Below are positions 34,001-45,075 of a DNA stretch of 64,000 nucleotides, piece by piece. The DNA is taken from assembly GCF_003576645.1 (NCBI RefSeq), contig NC_044922.1, forward strand, positions 23,932,834 to 23,996,833, written 5' to 3'. The DNA is from Ipomoea triloba (taxonomy: Eukaryota; Streptophyta; Magnoliopsida; Solanales; Convolvulaceae). Position 1 is the stretch's first letter; every line of letters starts with the position of its first letter. The notes under the pieces were generated by a model. That model did not search any database. It was given only the letters and a program-made list of their open reading frames with translations, and was not told the origin of the DNA. The position numbers and the translations under genes were made by a program.

Positions 34001-34677
34001 AGTCATCAACTATCTTTACCTGCACAAGGTGTAACTTTTACTTCAACCATTTCCCCTGGTCACTTTGGGCATACATTGAGAATACACTATGCTACAATCT
34101 ACAAATTCTAGTCATTCCTATATAGAAAAAAGGGCGCATATTCCTTTAATCAGAACCCACCTATTGGGCATTGCAGATGTTATCTGAAATAATCAAATTG
34201 TTTACTCTAGGGACTAGATATTTAGAGAACTCAGAATGCTATTTCTAACATGCTTGAATTCGTTAAAAATAAATCAAATTAAATTATTTACTCCACTCTG
34301 ACTTCAATTTTCCTCCTAATTACATATAGCAAGTGACATTATTCACAAAATTGAAACTAAAGTGGATTTTCTTCACTAGAATCAAGTAAACTAAAGGGTA
34401 GCAACAGAAAGTATAGGAAGCGGCTTACAGATAGTTGACCATCGGGCTCGAACTGGAAGCAGCGAGACACAGTATTGGATGTCTCAATCCAAAACACAGA
34501 AGTGTCCGGCGGCGAAAGATTAGTACCCGCCGCATCTTTCTTGGGCATCTTTATCTTCTCCTATAGATTGTTGCATCCAAGAAGTTCAGGCACCCAAATG
34601 AAAAGGCAGTGCTATGAAAATTGAAAACCTCAGAAATGAAACAAAAGATTGGAGGTTAGAGTTACCAGTAAATTCAT
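31080..34677 (-). CDS. RUS2: ROOT UV-B SENSITIVE 2-like protein (DUF647), ten coding exons
   Basis: Exons in transcript order: 34677-34666, 34560-34429, 34019-33931, 33821-33737, 33499-33440, 33343-33250, 33091-32994, 32716-32537, 32327-32205, 31505-31080. All introns are GT-AG and every phase closes, giving 432 aa, the size I remember for Arabidopsis RUS2. Family marks include VNEGYLRYTQFRALQHFSSA, ILKDGMQHVGK, GLGNFAKGMAVVAARATRLP, LNPQRTAL, GEDALRGWLVAAY and the end DQFLDGRGSRFAF. Known role of the family: with RUS1, early seedling and root development under UV-B, tied to vitamin B6 status and auxin transport. Assignment to RUS2 instead of another RUS paralogue is from memory of the N-terminal and C-terminal sequence. 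The 12-nt first coding exon (MNLL) is the least certain; the alternative start is Met at 34548. The last intron carries a MULE. Confidence 0.85.
31558..32172. mobile_element. MULE-type foldback element in the last RUS2 intron
   Basis: Ends GGGAAAATTACAATTTTCACC and GTGAAAATTGCAATTCTCCC, with long imperfect inverted arms of about 250 bp (ATAAGTTCTTGGATAATTG against the AATAACTTAAGAGTG side). The flanks TACATCTAA and TACATCTCA are a 9-bp duplication with one mismatch. It fills most of the 699-bp intron and leaves both splice sites untouched. Confidence 0.75.
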
Positions 34678-34980
34678 GTCGAAAATTGCAAGAAGATAAG
34701 TGAGTTTTGCGGGAGAAGCCGGGAGCAAAAGCAAGGAAAATGTAGTGAGTATTTTCAAAACTAAAAATTTGAAGGGCGAAGTTGGTTTAACTCCTCTCCG
34801 GCTCTCCGACCAGGCATGGGTTTGATTTCTTGATTCCGGACCAAGAGAAATCACCCACCCCAGTCTGCAACCAATCCTTATACCACGAACCGGGTTAATA
34901 ATGCACCGTCAACCTGGGCTCATGTGTATGTGTTTTGTGTTATAATTTTTTAAGTTTACATTATAAAATATGTACTTTAC

Positions 34981-35928
34981 GGGGTATTTGATTTATGGAA
35001 TCTTAGATTATCATGGGTAATAAACTTACTTCTATAGAGTTATGTGAGATTTTAGATTATAGAATATTATGAAACATGTAGTAAAATTTGATTGTGATTG
35101 ATGAAAAATTTGCTTTGTTCATGTATTTAGGGAGAAAAAGTTTTTAGAGAGTTTAGAAGTTAGGGAGAAAAATTTGTAGAGAAAGTTTAGAAGTTAGGGA
35201 TAAAAAGTTCGTAAAAAAAAATAAGAAATCAAAATATACAGGCAATAATGAAGTAAAAATAATATTATTTTGAATTTTTAAAAATTCTAAAGTTTAGGAG
35301 AGAGAAAAAATTAGAAGAAAAAATAGGATAATGAATAAAAAAATAATTTATTGAATTTAGGTATAAGGTTTATAAAGTTTAAACAGAGAGAAAAAATAGA
35401 GTTAGTTTAAATAGAGAGAGAAAACCTTTAGAGTTGGTAGAAAGAAAATTTTGAAATATTGGGGTTAAAGGTTTGGATTTCAACTATTTATATTTGAGAA
35501 TGAAAAGTCTACAAAAGTCCTAAAGTTAAAAGTCTACACAAATTATAACTTTTTGAATACCACATGACTTTTAAAGAGTCTTTAAAAGTCTTAGTCGAAT
35601 ATCACTCAACTTTTAAAAACTCTTTAAAAAATCTTGATTGAATACAGCGTGACTTTTAAAGACTCCCTAAAAGTTTGAAGTTTGAATTGAATACCTCCAA
35701 ACTTTTGAAGTTTATAAAAGTCTATGAAAGTCATGATTGAATACACCCCCTTAAGATTACTTAAGAAAATGGGGATAATCACATTATCTTGAAACATTAC
35801 CGCAACATCAATTTTGAGGTAATATAACATTATCATGTAATCTCATAACTTGAACTAAACAAGGTAATATAACATTACCAGACTCAGATTACCCAGGTAA
35901 TCTAAGATTACTTAAACCAAACGCACCC
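34981..35928. mobile_element. MITE-like element with ~30-bp terminal inverted repeats
   Basis: GGGGTATTTGATTTATGGAATCTTAGATTA at the left is inverted at the right as TAATCTAAGATTACTTAAACCAAACGCACCC. The interior holds a second candidate end (TGATTGAATACACCC at about 35737) and many AAAGTCT phrases, so an older element may be nested. No coding. Confidence 0.5.
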
Positions 35929-36431
35929 TAAAGAGTATGAATTCTCTACCTGGAACAAATTAATAATTGTGTCTTATGCTATGAATTTTTGTGTTTGTGT
36001 TGTGAAATTCTGTGCCTATAAACACAAATTATGTACATAAATCAAATTTGAAAAATAAGTAAATATATAGCATGTGTATGTGTCTTGTGTTATAAAATTC
36101 TATACCTTACGAGTATGAATTATGTACCGTACGAGTATGAATTCTGTACCTCATATTTTCAATCCAGTTGGGTTCATAATGTTATGCTATGTGTCTTGTG
36201 TTGTGATTTTTTTTTTTTTTGTGTTGTGTGTTATGAAATTTTGTACCTTACAAGTATGAATTATGTCGCTCGTTGTTTCACTCAAGAGTCCATAATGCTA
36301 TGTAAACTTGGTCCATGATATAAATTGTCATCTATAACTCACTATTCTCGTCATATGATATTTTGTCTTATCAATTTTTTTTTTTTAGAATAGTATGAAC
36401 CTTATTAAAAAAAAAAGGTAAATTATTGTGT
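35929..36431. other. AT-rich intergenic sequence with GTGTTATGAAATTC phrases
   Basis: The phrase TTGTGTTATGAAATTCTGTACCT recurs about five times (35990-36260). No gene is seen. Confidence 0.4.
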
Positions 36432-36821
36432 GTACCCTGGTTCACACAGCTGTGTGGACCACGGTCCAAAACGACGTCACTGAATTTTATGAGTTAAAAT
36501 AATGTGCTTTATGAGTTAGAATAATGTACATTTTGTGTTAAAATAATGTACATTAAGTGTTAGAATAATGAAGCTTCTGGGTAAGATAATGTACATTAAG
36601 TGTCGAAATAATGTACATTATATGTTAGAATAATGTATATTATGTATTAAAATAATGTACATTATATGTTAGAATAATGTACATAAATTATAATAATGAA
36701 ACTTCTGGAATAAGATAATGTACATTAGGCGGTGTTAGAATAATGTACTTTATGTGTTAGAATAATGTATATTATGAGTTATAAAAATGTATATTGGACC
36801 GTGGTCCACATGTTGACCGTA
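36432..36821. repeat. Phrase-repeat element P1
   Basis: Left end CACAGCTGTGTGGACCACGGTCCAAAACGACGTC, right end GGACCGTGGTCCACATGTTGACC. The interior is about a dozen imperfect copies of GTTAGAATAATGTACATTA. It belongs to the family described at 47520, 56920, 62591 and 63575. Confidence 0.5.
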
Positions 36822-36968
36822 ACTATTGAAACAAAGTATGAGCTTGTCAAGGCCCATAAAGGAAGTAATTGCCGAGTTGATCAAATAATTTTAGGTAGTT
36901 TAATTTTCTAATTTTTGGTGGAGTTTGTGTTAGGACTTTGTATTTTAGGCATATTAAAATTCATTCTC

Positions 36969-38040
36969 GAGAAAATATCATTTTTAGTCCCTCAACTATA
37001 ATATATGTATCAATTTTGGTTCTTGACTATTAAAAATTTCAAATTAGGTGCATGACTATTCCAATTTGAATCACATTTGGTCCTTGACTATTAACATTTT
37101 CAAATTAGGTGCATGACTATTCATTTTGTATCACATTTGGTCCTACCGTTAAATTTTTCGGCCAAATTTCCGGCAAAGTCACCGGTGACCGACTAATTTA
37201 TTAATTTTTATTTTTAAAATTATTTTAATACTCCGTAACTTTTAAATAAAAAAAACTTAAAAATAAAAAAAAAATTAGAAAACATCGGTTACCCCCGATG
37301 ACTTTGCCGGAAAATTTAACGGCATGACCAAATGTGATACAAAATGAATAGTCATGCACCTAATTTGAAAATGTTAATAGTCAAGGACCAAAAGTAATGC
37401 AAATTGAATAGTCATGGACCTAATTTGAAATTTTTAATAGTCAAGGACCAAAATTGATACATGTATTATAGTCAATGTTGCAAAAATCCCGCTTAGGCGC
37501 CGATTAATCCCCGCCTAGGCGCTAGGCGCCGGTCGACCGCCTAGCATATCACCTTAAATGGTGGTCTTGGCGCCTGGCCAGCTAGGCGACCGCCTAAGCT
37601 CCGCATAGGCCGCCTAAGCACCGCCTATCTCGCTTAGGCGCTGACCGCCTAGGCCTCCTAGGCACCGACTAGGCCGCGTAGTTGGCCGATTAACTATTGT
37701 TCTTCTTTTTAATGGGTTATTTCACTCAAAACAACATCGTTTTGAGCAAAATAACTCTAAATTATACAAACTCTAGATATGTTTTAGGTTAATATTTAAT
37801 ATTTTAGTATTAACTATTAAAGTATTATATAATTTATAATTCTTAGTCTTTAAAAAATAAAAAATACTTAAATAAATTTTTAAAAAATAAAAAATAAATT
37901 AAAAAATACACGGGCGCCTAGGCACCGATTAATCCCCGGCTAGGCGTCCTAGGCGCTAGGCGCTCTCCGAGCGCTCGAGGAACGCCTAGCGATTTTTTCA
38001 ACCATGATTATAGTTGAGGGACTAAAAATGATATTTTCTC
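36969..38040. mobile_element. MULE-type foldback element with 10-bp duplication
   Basis: Ends GAGAAAATATCATTTTTAGTCC and its inverse, flanked by ATTCATTCTC at 36959-36968 and 38041-38050. The long arms repeat GACTATTCAATTTG and CAAATTAGGTGCATGACTATT in both orientations. It sits inside the copia LTR and itself contains the hAT element. Confidence 0.8.
37473..38006. mobile_element. hAT-type MITE with 8-bp duplication
   Basis: Ends CAATGTTGCAAAAATC and GATTTTTTCAACCATG are near-perfect inverted repeats. ATTATAGT at 37465-37472 and 38007-38014 is the duplicated target. The subterminal regions are rich in GCCTAGGCGC palindromes. It splits the right arm of the MULE, so it is the youngest of the three. 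Confidence 0.8.
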
Positions 38041-38439
38041 ATTCATTCTCATTCTGTCTATATTATTTGAAATATTACCTTTTACTAGTCTTATCCTAAC
38101 TAGGACTCTTTGCATGCTTATAAATGCATCTCTTCATCATATACCTTGCACCAACATGCACCGTTGCCACTAACTCCTCGCCGCCGCCGCCGCGCCACCA
38201 CCGATCGGTAACACCACCTCATCTTCTTGCATCATCTTCGATATTGTCTGTCCAACCATAGCCCCGATAAATACCATACAAACAATCCATTACTTTATCT
38301 CCATTAAACATACTTAGCTTCCTCAAACTATCTGTTATGGAAGAATTAACTCGTTCCCTTTCTCCGTAGTCAAAATCTCAGTGGATACGTTGAAGAAACA
38401 TTTTTGTGTTCGATTTCATTTATTAAGGCTTTGGATGAG

Positions 38440-38605
38440 TGTCCTGTTGTAGTCGAGCTCCGGATGAGTGTTCCATTGTTGCTACACTCCTGGTGAGTGT
38501 TCTGTTGTAGATGCGCTCCGGATGAGTGTTCTGTTGTAGCTGCTGCACTATGATAAGTGTTCTGTTGTAGCTGCGCTCTAGATGAGTGTTCTGTTGTAGC
38601 CGATA
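38440..38605 (+). repeat. ~36-bp tandem repeat, about five copies
   Basis: The unit GATGAGTGTTCTGTTGTAGC plus TGCGCTCCG recurs with small changes inside the copia relict. Confidence 0.75.
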
Positions 38606-38639
38606 CTGTAGCAAAAAAAAAAATTTATCCGTCATGATT

Positions 38640-38797
38640 CTTTTATTTTATTCGTGATAAAGTAGCATCAAAAGAATTACAAAGAAACTAGATCTCTACA
38701 AAGAGACCAACTGGCAAACATCTTCACCGAGTTACTAACTACAACAAGGCTAAATGATATAAGGAACAAGCTCAATGTTCTCTCTAGAGAACCTTAA
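38640..38797 (+). pseudogene. Copia RNase H C-terminal remnant
   Basis: IRDKVASKELQ in one frame, then DQLANIFTELLTTTRLNDIR and KLNVLSREP-stop in another, match the end of copia pol. A stop and a frameshift separate the two. A purine-rich AAAGGGGCG precedes the 3' LTR. All upstream copia genes are missing. Confidence 0.75.
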
Positions 38798-38810
38798 ACT
38801 TAAAGGGGCG

Positions 38811-38920
38811 TATTAGGACTTTCTATCCTAGGCACTATTTATTCTCATTTTTATCCTAATTGGGACTCTTTGTATCCTTATAAATACATCTTTTCATCGT
38901 GTACCTTACATCAACATGGA
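38811..38920 (+). repeat. 3' LTR of the copia relict (partial)
   Basis: It begins TATTAGGACTTTCTATCCTAGGC and shares AATTGGGACTCTTTGTATCC and TATAAATACATC with the 5' LTR. The first base pair is changed (TG to TA). The end is not defined. Confidence 0.6.
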
Positions 38921-39372
38921 TTGATCAATAGTAAGATATATTATTCTCAGAACTATATACTATTCTCAACGTTTTATCACCCGATCAATTCAATACTTTT
39001 ACATGTACAGAAATGGTTAACTACAGGTATAGAATGTGTTAACTGTAGGTACAAATTAAAATCTGAAAGTTATTTTTGGACCAAATTCTACAATGCAAGG
39101 TAGACCCTAGTCCATGGTTGTTGGTTTTAAGATTTTTGGGCAATCAACGGCTGGCCAATACAACTGTTAAAATAACAAGTATATGGGAAAAATATGGAGA
39201 ATACATATGTTGTATTGCTCAGAACTGCTTATCCCCTTTTATGTATAAGTGGCTTATTTATACATATTTTAGGCCTGAAGCCCTACAAGGAATAAGAATC
39301 CTAGACTGCCTCGTATTAGGAATCCTAATTATACTAAAAGTGAGGGACCCAATATAAGATAGGCCCAATCCT

Positions 39373-39423
<51 letters not shown>

Positions 39424-39663
39424 GAAAAATAAGTATAAGCCTATCGCAACTCCTATGTTGTCTCATGCTAGGTCTCCCTCTTGGGCTTCTTTGATCTAGT
39501 TATTTTCTTAGACCGATCCATTTAGTCAACCTAGTATATCATTCATTATCTAGTCCCTCACTTTCTTGACATCGATGTCTCAGGAAAGTAAATTAACATG
39601 TAAACTCATCAAAGACAAAAAATTTCCAATCAATCAGTTTGACCCATAAACTCGAGGCATGAG
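38921..39663. other. Intergenic, P-type fragment and TA microsatellite
   Basis: 39000-39105 (GTTAACTACAGGTATAG...TGGACCAAATTCTACAATGC...CTAGTCCATGG) matches one end of the phrase-repeat family. TA repeats fill 39377-39420. CCTCGTATTAGGAATCCTAATTA near 39329 is LTR-like. No gene. Confidence 0.4.
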
Positions 39664-39990
39664 GTGGCTCTTGGTCTGACTGGTCATTCAGCTGGGCATG
39701 GCCAGGTAACTGGTCAGCTATTGACCGACCGATCCACCTTTAATTTTTTTTTTGGAGAAAATATATATATCTAGTTGGTCCATCTATCCAGCCAATCGCA
39801 CCAATTACCCATATAACATGACCGGTCCAACTGACTGGTCGTTCAACCTGCCTGACCAGTCTAATTAGCTGGTCACCCTTTCTACCTGACCAGTCCAACT
39901 AACTAGTCACCCATCTTGCCAAACCAGTCCAACTGACTGGCCGTCCATCCTGCTTGACTAGTCCAACTATTAGTCGTTCAACATGTTTGA
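39664..39990 (+). repeat. Imperfect ~41-bp repeats of the type CCAGTCCAACTGACTGGTC
   Basis: The words GACCAGTCCAACT and GACTGGTCGTTCAACC alternate at least six times. The unit is partly self-complementary (GACTGGTC/GACCAGTC). Minus-strand or plus-strand translation gives no conserved protein. Confidence 0.6.
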
Positions 39991-40214
39991 CCAGTTGAAA
40001 GTGATTCAAAATGTGATGTTTTGTTATTAGTTAGGTTCAATGATAAATGAAGCAAAACTAAATGAATTCTAGATTATGGTTGTACATTCCACATGTATCA
40101 GGTAGAGTGTTAAGCAGCCAGAGACCAAATACTTCATCCTCAAATTTCATGCCCATACTAGACAACTGATCAAGAATACCTTGAAAATCATTAACATGAT
40201 CATTGATCAATGTA

Positions 40215-40470
40215 CACTACTACAAAAAAAAAGGATACTACGTTGAACAATCAACGTCGGTTTGTGACAAATCGACGTTATATGTCAATAAAATAAAGTA
40301 AAAATAATATATATTATTTACGGTGTCGATTTATGAAAAAAACCGACGTCGTAAATATTTTTTTTAAATATTAAGACATACGACTTCGGTTCTATGTAGA
40401 TTCCAGTTCCAATCGAAGCATATAGATTCGTAAATAGATTTGTATGTATAACCACTTCAGTTGTGCTCGT
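40215..40470 (+). mobile_element. Terminus of a CACTA (En/Spm-type) transposon
   Basis: CACTACTACAAAAAAAAAGG is the classical CACTA end, followed by GACGT-rich subterminal repeats (AATCGACGTTATATG, AACCGACGTCGTAAA). The opposite end was not found, so the element is truncated or extends into scrambled sequence. Confidence 0.65.
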
Positions 40471-41045
40471 TGTTTCGCGAAATTAAAGTATCTTTTTTTT
40501 TATGGGAACATGATCAAACAGAAATTCTTTTGTTCGTGATTCTTCATATTTTTTCTACTTATGAGAGAGAGAAAATGCTCCAGTTTTCTATTCTCATATG
40601 AGGCCAAAAAGTGGATTGGCAATAGGTCAGCGAAGTGATTCATCATGCTCCAACATGAGCCGATTGTTCGTTAGAGACGATTTATAGATCATCAAATTCC
40701 CACAAATGGAATGAAAAGTGGGTCCATGTAAATGATCAAGACCTTGCAAACAACAATGCTCCTTCCCCATATGGAGTTAAGTTTTCAATGTGTTAACGAT
40801 TAACATTGACGTCGGGTGAAATTAGGACTACTAGAATAAGAAAATTAGGGTTTTGTTTTCCGCGTGTGAGAAACAATTAGAGCAATAATCATGACACTTC
40901 AATTTTACCCTCAATGTTAATGATTCACATACACATGAAAAAAGCTAATGGTGGATTATAATTGAAAATGATTTAACATTTAATTTAAGGACTAAATTTG
41001 GTAGCTTTAAAAGTCAATGACTAAAATTAGAAATGAGAGTATTTT

Positions 41046-41098
41046 ATCCCACATCGGTAACTCAGGAAGAGGAACTCATTTGAGCTCCTCTATATAAG
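41046..41098 (+). promoter_or_regulatory. snRNA-type USE plus TATA promoter (candidate)
   Basis: ATCCCACATCG (41046-41056) fits the plant snRNA upstream element RTCCCACATCG. TATATAAG starts at 41091, 34 bp further, the spacing of Pol II snRNA genes. No known U-RNA sequence follows at the predicted start (about 41120). The motif also occurs by chance and in repeats. Confidence 0.35.
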
Positions 41099-41922
41099 AG
41101 AAGCATTGCTTCTCTTTTGAAATTAACAACAGATCAAGATGAGGAAGTCTTAAAGAACTAAAAGCTCCTTCATTTAAGGTGCCTTAATTGCTCTTAGTTA
41201 CACTTTTTTTGAGAAAAGGAAGATCTTTTACCAAATTTTCAAGGGGAATGGGTCATTCGCAAAAACAATGTTCTTGGGAATAGAAGTTTTTACCAAACAA
41301 ATGAATAGGCCTATTACTGTTATTCTATTTTAGACCTATTCCGCGAACCAAACATGCCATAAATATGAAATTAACTCTTTATAAATATTTAATCTATGTA
41401 TAATTTAAATATTACTACGTATATCAAATTTAAATTATTGTCTTCTTTATCAGAGATTGGTATTGGGAGTTTTTAAATCTTCCAGAAGCCACCCATGATC
41501 TCCATCTGTGAGGGTGCATGGTTTCATTATCATCCTTAGACATCATGGGTAGTTTTATCATCACCATTATTACCTATTTTTATATTAGAGCTTGCATGTA
41601 CTATACAAATTCAAGAAAATTTTGAGATATTTTCATAATTTTTCTTTACTCGTTAAATTATCTCGTTGCAACTCAAGTAAGTTGTCAACTTTTTATATTT
41701 CACAAGTTTATTATCTAAAATCAAAATTGCTTATATAGGGTGATTAAAAATTTATAAGAAAGTGTATTTGATAATACATGTCTAAATTCTTGATTCTTTT
41801 GTTTTCTTGTGTTTTCTCTATATCCAAAATATATTGTAATGCACAATTAGTATAAGGGGCAAAATCCACTTAGCATAAGTTGCAAACTTGTATGTAGGGG
41901 TTGTGTAAATTTGATTAGTACA
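41099..41922. other. AT-rich intergenic, nothing recognised
   Basis: No ORF, repeat or RNA gene could be supported. Confidence 0.4.
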
Positions 41923-42169
41923 TAGCTTAAATGAGTTAATTCCAGCAATGGTCCCCCGACTATGTTGATTTTTTAAAATTGGTCATCGTCTTTTAATTTG
42001 GACGAAAAAGACACTTGACTATTGAATTTGTTCCAACAATGGTCCTTCCGTTAACCTTCAGTTTGTTAGGCGTTAGTGTAAGGGCTAAAATAGTAATTTC
42101 ATTCTCGCCTGAGCGATGGCGGATAACTTTTCAAGCCTTCAGAATTTTTAGCCTCTCTCTCTACAAATG

Positions 42170-42579
42170 AGGCTAACTCTTTCTCATTCTATAAATGTTC
42201 AATGCTGGACAAACAGTGGGAGCACGCTTGTGACCGTATATCTGAAGTATCTTTGGACGCCATCGCTGGCGGGATTGACATCCTCTACGGCGGCTTTGCG
42301 CTCCTATGCTGGAACCCTAAAATGGGTCATCGGAATTCCAATCAATTTCATCTAGCCAAGGTTTACTTGCGGCGTCCTGAAATCCTCAAACATGATTGCG
42401 TGCCTCAGACCTAGAAACACAGTTCCAAAAAGAATCAATGGCGGACATTAATGCAGGCGGAAGCTTTGCTTGTGGGATAAACACCACCGACTTTGTAATC
42501 TGCAAAGGAAGCAATGAAAATGGCGAATTCCTTTGTCGATCAACAGATGTACATGCAGGAGCATCTTATTCTCTCTAGA
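42170..42579 (+). pseudogene. Captured gene fragment inside the MULE
   Basis: The frames give ISEVSLDAIAGGIDILYGGF with LLCWN, and NAGGSFACGINTTDFVICKG with VHAGASYSL-stop. Such AGG/CG/CW motifs recall the extracellular repeats of CRINKLY4-related receptor kinases, but this is weak and from memory. The reading is split over two frames and has no kinase part. Confidence 0.35.
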
Positions 42580-42897
42580 GGCCAACCTCCAGCGGCATGA
42601 GTAGTACAGTGGAGTCCTTCAGTGGGCCAGGTCTCCTCGGCAGCAGAGGCGGCGCTGCCTTCTCGCCGGCGGGGGAGTGAGCGGAGGGCGAAAGGCGGAG
42701 CGCGGTGTCGTCGTCAGCGAATCTGTGCGCGCTTGAGGCATTGGATATTATTTGATATGAAATTTGGGAGATCTGGGTTGGCATAAAATCCCTTTTAATG
42801 AGTTCTTTGATTAGAATTATTCTTTGATTTGGAGCATTTTTTTTGAGTTCTTAATTGGTGTTGCTTTCTCGGTAAAAGTGTGGTTAATAAAGTCAAA

Positions 42898-43897
42898 GAG
42901 TTAATACCCAATATAGTCCTCGACTATGGTGGTTTTACTCAATTTAGTCCTAAGTGACTTTCTGTGCTTAATTTAGTCCTCGACTTTGATGATTTTACCC
43001 AATTTAGTCCTCCGTTAGGAATTCTGTTAGTTGGCTGTTAGTAGAAGGGTTAACATGGTAATTTTCTTTCGTTTTTAAAAAAACTAAATAAAATAAAATA
43101 AAATTTCCCCATCTAACTTGTAACAAGCCCTAGAAATCTAAAAGCATACAAAAACCATTGATAAATTGAAAGCATACAAAACCCATTGATAAATTGAAAG
43201 CATACACATGCCGAACGCCCGGGAAGCTTGTTATGCACGGCTGGCATGCCAACCATTGTTGAACCTTGTTACGAACTGTTGGCACTAAAAGCAAATGCAG
43301 AACTGAAAGCAAACACCATGGGGGATTCGAGACGAAGAAACAATGGCTTTCGAGATGCAACGATAACGACCAACATAGTATTATGGTTTCTTGTGTGCAC
43401 GGCGGCGCAGTCACAAAATGTGAATGTACCGGAAAAAATTCAAGGGAAATTCATCTGCCGCAAGATAACACGTATGGGTTTAGAATTTTGATTTATTTTT
43501 CTGTTTAAACTTTGGAAGAAGCAATTCCTTTCGTGGGAAGTGCTGGCATTGATGCACAGTTCGATACAGAGCATAATCAAATTGCCTCTTGCATCTGCGA
43601 TTATATATATACTCCGTATCTTGGAAGTGAATCAATTGTTGGGTTTGTATGCTTTTAGATTTCTAGGGCTTGTTACAAGGAAGATGGGGAAATTTTATTT
43701 TATTTTATTTATTGTTTTTAAATCGAAAGAAAATTACCATGTTAACCCTTCTACTAACAGCCAACTAACAGAATTCCTAAAGGAGGACTAAATTGGGTAA
43801 AATCATCAAAGTCGAGGACTAAATTAAGCACAAAAAGTCACTTAGGACTAAATTGAATAAAACCACTATAGTCGAGGACTATATTGGGTATTAACTC
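42898..43897. mobile_element. Nested 1.0-kb MULE with 10-bp duplication
   Basis: Arms start GAGTTAATACCCAATATAGTCC and run about 200 bp as an inverted repeat (GTCCTCGACTATGG, CTGTTAGTAGAAGGGTTAACATGG). TAAAGTCAAA is duplicated at 42888-42897 and 43898-43907. The unique middle (about 43240-43520) has ORFs on both strands with no recognised domain. Confidence 0.82.
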
Positions 43898-44880
43898 TAA
43901 AGTCAAATGTCTAAGAGTTTTGTGCTGCTGGTTGTATCATCAAGGAACTGATAGCAATATTGTTAGAACCAGGATAAAAGCCATATAATTGTCAATTGAA
44001 TATTGTGGCATATCTATCCTCTATGTGCTTTAGAATTTGCAGGTTCTGATTATTAGTCCTGAGATTTCTGTGAACTTTTTTTAGATCGTTTGCTTTGTTT
44101 CATGCAGTCCCTCTGTTTGTTGTTGCACCAATTACTTTCACAACAAAGTTTTCTATTTTAAGTGTCATGCAGCTAAACAGTTTGTTGTCTTGAATAATTA
44201 TTTTTCCTTTCCATTAAATAATCATTCTTGCAAAACATTGTGCTGATTGCCCCTGTAAGTTGTTGGTATTGAGTTTTAGCATGAAGTTAAAACTTAAAAC
44301 TTGAGCTCTTAGGTGTTTAATTTTTTTATTTTTTATTTTTTATTTTTTTATAGAGGCACACTAGATTTGTGATGGGTAAAGTTTTTGTGCTTTAGCTTAT
44401 CTATTTGCCGATTGTTTGACTGGTAAGAGAAGCAGAGAGGCTGTAGAGTGAGTGTTACATAAGGCTGTAGAGTGAGTGTTACATAAGCAGAGTGGCCAGC
44501 GGCTCCTCTTCTCCTCACTTCTCTGCCGGCGACCTCCTCACCTGGTGCGGTGGCAACGGAGTCAGTCTGATGAACCAGCGGCGTAGACCGGCGCCTCCCA
44601 TTCTCCTCTTCCTTGTTCTTGCAGATTTATTATGTTAAGAAAGCTATGGTTAAGTTATGATAGATATACTGATTAACATGAGGAAGAAGAAGACTAGCTA
44701 ATGAACAGACCATTTTAACCCCCAACTTAACGCCTAACTAACTGAAGTTAAACGGAAAGACCATTGTTGGAACAAATTCAATAGTCAAGTGTCTTTTTCG
44801 TCCAAATTAAAAGAGGATGACCAATTTTGAAAAATCAGCATAGTTTGGGGACCATTGTTGGAATTAACTCTAGCTTAAAT

Positions 44881-45044
44881 TCAATTAACATGCAATGAAA
44901 ATTTTTCTAACGTATTATGACGGCGGGTTCACAAACCGAATTGAATTGTAATCAAAATTAACTATTTAAAAATTATAATGAATTTAATAAAATAGTCTTC
45001 TTGTTTGGTAGTAATTAAAAATAAGAACTAAAATAAATAAATAA

Positions 45045-45075
<31 letters not shown>

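Larger units (their letters stand above)
36928..38156 (+). mobile_element. 5' LTR of a Ty1/copia relict, split by nested elements
   Basis: It starts TGTTAGGACTTTGTATTTTAGGC. After the inserted MULE (36969-38040) it resumes with CTAACTAGGACTCTTTGCATGC and TATAAATGCATCTC. The same string of words makes the 3' LTR at 38811. The LTR end is approximate. Confidence 0.65.
41933..44870. mobile_element. Large MULE with gene-like cargo (Pack-MULE type)
   Basis: Arms of about 130 bp start GAGTTAATTCCAGCAATGGTCC and are inverted at the right end. TAGCTTAAAT is duplicated at 41923-41932 and 44871-44880. The interior contains GC-richer, exon-like segments (42120-42580, 42590-42760, 43190-43480, 44460-44620) unlike the AT-rich surroundings, and a second MULE at 42898-43897. 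No transposase is seen, so the element is non-autonomous. Confidence 0.75.

Noticed and set aside
38160..38210. GCCGCCGCC run as a possible gene start
   Set aside because: Short, no ORF, located in the copia relict after the 5' LTR.
41120..41200. Known U-snRNA after the USE/TATA pair
   Set aside because: The sequence does not resemble U1, U2, U4, U5 or U3 starts, and the best 3'-box match (AAGTCTTAA) is imperfect and too close to the start.
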